Of a DNA stretch of 7,132 nt, positions 6,701 through 7,132 are shown one piece after another. Every line of letters begins with the position of its first letter. The stretch's first letter is position 1. The notes under the pieces were generated by a model. It did not search any database. It worked only from the letters and a program-made list of their open reading frames with translations, and was not told where the DNA came from. A program made the translations under genes and the position numbers. Source of the stretch: Rhizobiales bacterium UBA697 (GTDB lineage: Bacteria; Pseudomonadota; Alphaproteobacteria; Rhizobiales; Ancalomicrobiaceae); the NCBI GenBank assembly GCA_002298965.1, contig DBMN01000098.1, positions 1-7,132 of the forward strand, read 5' to 3'.

Positions 6701-7132
6701 GAACTCCTCGCCCGCCAGCGAGCTGGCGTTGAGCTTATGGCGTCGGCCGAGCGCATCTACGGCGCCGATGCCGAAAAGGTCAGGACGCAGATCCTGGCCG
6801 AGGCCGAGGCGCGCGGCGTCGTCGTGCGCATCGCGACGGAACAGAAACTCGCCTATCAGTCGATGCACGATGCTGCGCAGCTCGTCGGCGAGGGCATCGC
6901 CGACGGCGTGACCGGGCTCTTGTCGCAGGTCGAGACCTTCGAACAGGCGACAAGGCGCCTGGTCAATTCGCTCCTCCAGGCGAGCGTCCAGGCGATGCTG
7001 CTCGGTCAGGGTCCGCTCGCCGGCCTGTTCGGCACGGCGAACGCGGTTCCGGGCCAGATGGGCGGCCTCTTCGGCAGTCTCTTCTCCGGCGTGTTCGGCG
7101 CGCCGGGCGGCGCGGCGGCCGGCGGCGGCGCG
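3788..7132 (+). CDS. Tail tape measure protein with embedded M15-type peptidase domain, 3' partial
   Basis: The frame opens at ATG 3788 (AAAGGAA at 3774-3780) and is still open at the window end after 1115 codons. A tape measure protein sets tail length and leaves the tail during DNA entry. Residues 59-465 hold nested repeats with KSAADSA-x-VF starts and PAFVGPR ends, rich in Ala and charged residues and probably helical. Residues 474-512 (WEKQQLAFQVNDALTMG, then SPFQILASQGGQVYQVL) look like the hallmark of the prophage tail length tape measure family (PF06791). Residues 531-555 are hydrophobic enough to cross a membrane. Residues 818-923 resemble an M15 peptidase: GYRT at 851-853, SLHERGLAVD with His876 and Asp883, and EPWH with Glu918 and His921. 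These fit the zinc ligands and catalytic Glu of VanX/VanY-like enzymes. The domain likely opens peptidoglycan during injection. The last 50 residues are Gly/Phe-rich and hydrophobic. The true C-terminus lies outside the window. Confidence 0.9.
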   Translation, partial: MVDLKVRVTGDAREARAMFSEMTSAVTMFGTETEKTMTAVQKRIAAMVNAPKISLVDAKSAADSARVFEELSAGAARLRAELDPVGTALSHIDDLFRRGAITAAEFDAASSRAIARHQATPAFVGPRANPFTDDIAAANAEVQARLSQGRYDNLLGVSATAPKSAADSASVFAEAARASEEMERRVVALRAAIDPLGAAQAAVNAKLAEYRALAAASRISAEDLARAETMAAAEMDAAYAKHQASPAFVGPRTSLFAEATATANAEAARASEEMERRVVALRAAIDPLGAAQAAVNAKLAEYRALAAASRISAEDLARAETIAAAEMDAAYAKHQASPAFVGPRANPFADDLAAANAEVQARLSQGRYDNLLGVSPSAPKSAADSAAVFAEAARASEEMERRVVALRAAIDPLGTAQAKVNAELAEYRVMAAEGRISSAELAQAELMAVNHLADVERTVALHRRSNAQGHLSGWEKQQLAFQVNDALTMGMMGASPFQILASQGGQVYQVLAGAQGGVTGAVKGLATEIWGLMGPTGAAAAGLVALSAAGYAYLASTRDLSKVLEEHKGIVDDVNEARARGNRGAGFTPGVVSQSIASAAMKAHEQDLGKLSEELSRRLRDETRTVSFGGVLGQVAGLDTDWTRVKGKFEPFEAEINRLVASIRTGKPAIVEFQEAISRKINLAPFGSDLVEAGGDLLKFSKDAATTARFLEDLQKRFSESALAAKSYAEAFKGLAASVPDYLSPDRLASSEKYRAAVGKIHEQANAALGNQQGNPQAAAEVERLRSLALAGARDEYAAATWKDILLANRKPGTPEHAVTMLNPELGQALAQVIEEMRAEGYRTPRESEGYRTADEHLAIYRAHPTKAAKPGTSLHERGLAVDMSRGDMSDEEWRIFTEKLKARGVVQGARDQAGNLEPWHFSLRGTALDDANKKALDTFGKDEAWRKAIVDFRKGNDEIRLQNELLGQSPELLARQRAGVELMASAERIYGADAEKVRTQILAEAEARGVVVRIATEQKLAYQSMHDAAQLVGEGIADGVTGLLSQVETFEQATRRLVNSLLQASVQAMLLGQGPLAGLFGTANAVPGQMGGLFGSLFSGVFGAPGGAAAGGGA
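4199..4261 (+). repeat. 63-base perfect direct repeat within block P, copy 1
   Basis: The 63 bases are identical to 4850-4912, exactly 651 bases downstream, and encode AANAEVQARLSQGRYDNLL and its last GVS residues apart from the first Ala. The flanks on both sides (residues 128-172 and 345-389) are similar but carry several changes. Perfect identity across third positions again suggests recent exchange between the copies. Confidence 0.88.
4304..4543 (+). repeat. 240-base direct repeat, copy 1 (Q2)
   Basis: This stretch is repeated at 4580-4819, 276 bases downstream. Reading the two side by side shows 5 differences in 240 bases (about 98% identity): four at silent third positions and one that changes Met230 to Ile322. 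The first 100 bases or so are repeated a third time, with a few changes, from 4955. Such close identity points to a recent duplication or to gene conversion between copies. Confidence 0.9.
4580..4819 (+). repeat. 240-base direct repeat, copy 2 (Q3)
   Basis: This is the second copy of the block at 4304-4543. It is preceded by a unique 12-residue linker (4544-4579) in place of the P block that precedes the other copies, and it is followed by P2. It looks like an extra unit inserted in frame into an older Q-P-Q arrangement. Confidence 0.9.
4850..4912 (+). repeat. 63-base perfect direct repeat within block P, copy 2
   Basis: This is the partner of 4199-4261. Recombination between the two would remove 651 bases (217 codons) without breaking the frame, leaving a tape measure protein with a single P block. 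Confidence 0.88.

Noticed and set aside
1..7132. Gene transfer agent cluster instead of a phage, given the GTA-like chaperone and probable alphaproteobacterial style.
   Set aside because: The capsid is of the lambda E type with a separate D-type decoration protein and U- and V-like tail genes, while the well-known Rhodobacter-type agents use an HK97-type capsid and a different gene set.

Overview
The window is part of the structural (virion) module of a tailed phage or prophage. Every gene is on the + strand and tightly packed. The DNA is rich in G+C (estimated by eye at about two thirds), codons mostly end in C or G, and ribosome binding sites are AGGAGG-like. This codon style and the protein flavour suggest a host among the Alphaproteobacteria, possibly Rhizobiales-like, but nothing here fixes the host. 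Whether this is an integrated prophage or a free phage cannot be told from the window.

The layout follows the lambda head-tail plan in shortened form. 1-273 is the C-terminal end of the prohead protease (lambda C position). 339-707 is the head decoration protein (D). 767-1828 is the major capsid protein (E). 1834-2169 is a head-tail joining protein (FII-like). 2172-2615 is the tail terminator (U-like). 2629-3081 is the tail tube protein (V-like), followed by a strong hairpin at 3087-3117. 3161-3535 and 3532-3765 are the two halves of the tail assembly chaperone (G and T). 3788 to the window end is a large tape measure protein (H position), still open at base 7132 after 1115 codons. No counterparts of lambda FI or Z lie between capsid and tail genes. 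A lambda-type tube, terminator and G/T pair with no sheath gene point to a siphovirus with a long, flexible, non-contractile tail.

Two things stand out. First, the G/T junction carries a complete programmed -1 frameshift signal: an AGGAGG anti-SD-complementary element, then 10 bases later the slippery heptamer GGGAAAC in the correct phase, then 4 bases later a perfect 10-bp stem-loop. The shift would fuse the 123-residue G part to the T frame, giving a 201-residue GT protein, as in lambda, but with the three-part layout known from E. coli dnaX. Second, the tape measure protein holds a set of nested internal repeats (two copies about 98% identical in DNA) and, near residues 818-923, an embedded M15-type zinc peptidase domain with its metal and catalytic residues in place.

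No RNA genes, CRISPR arrays, insertion sequences, attachment sites or clear promoters were seen. No gap between genes exceeds about 80 bases.
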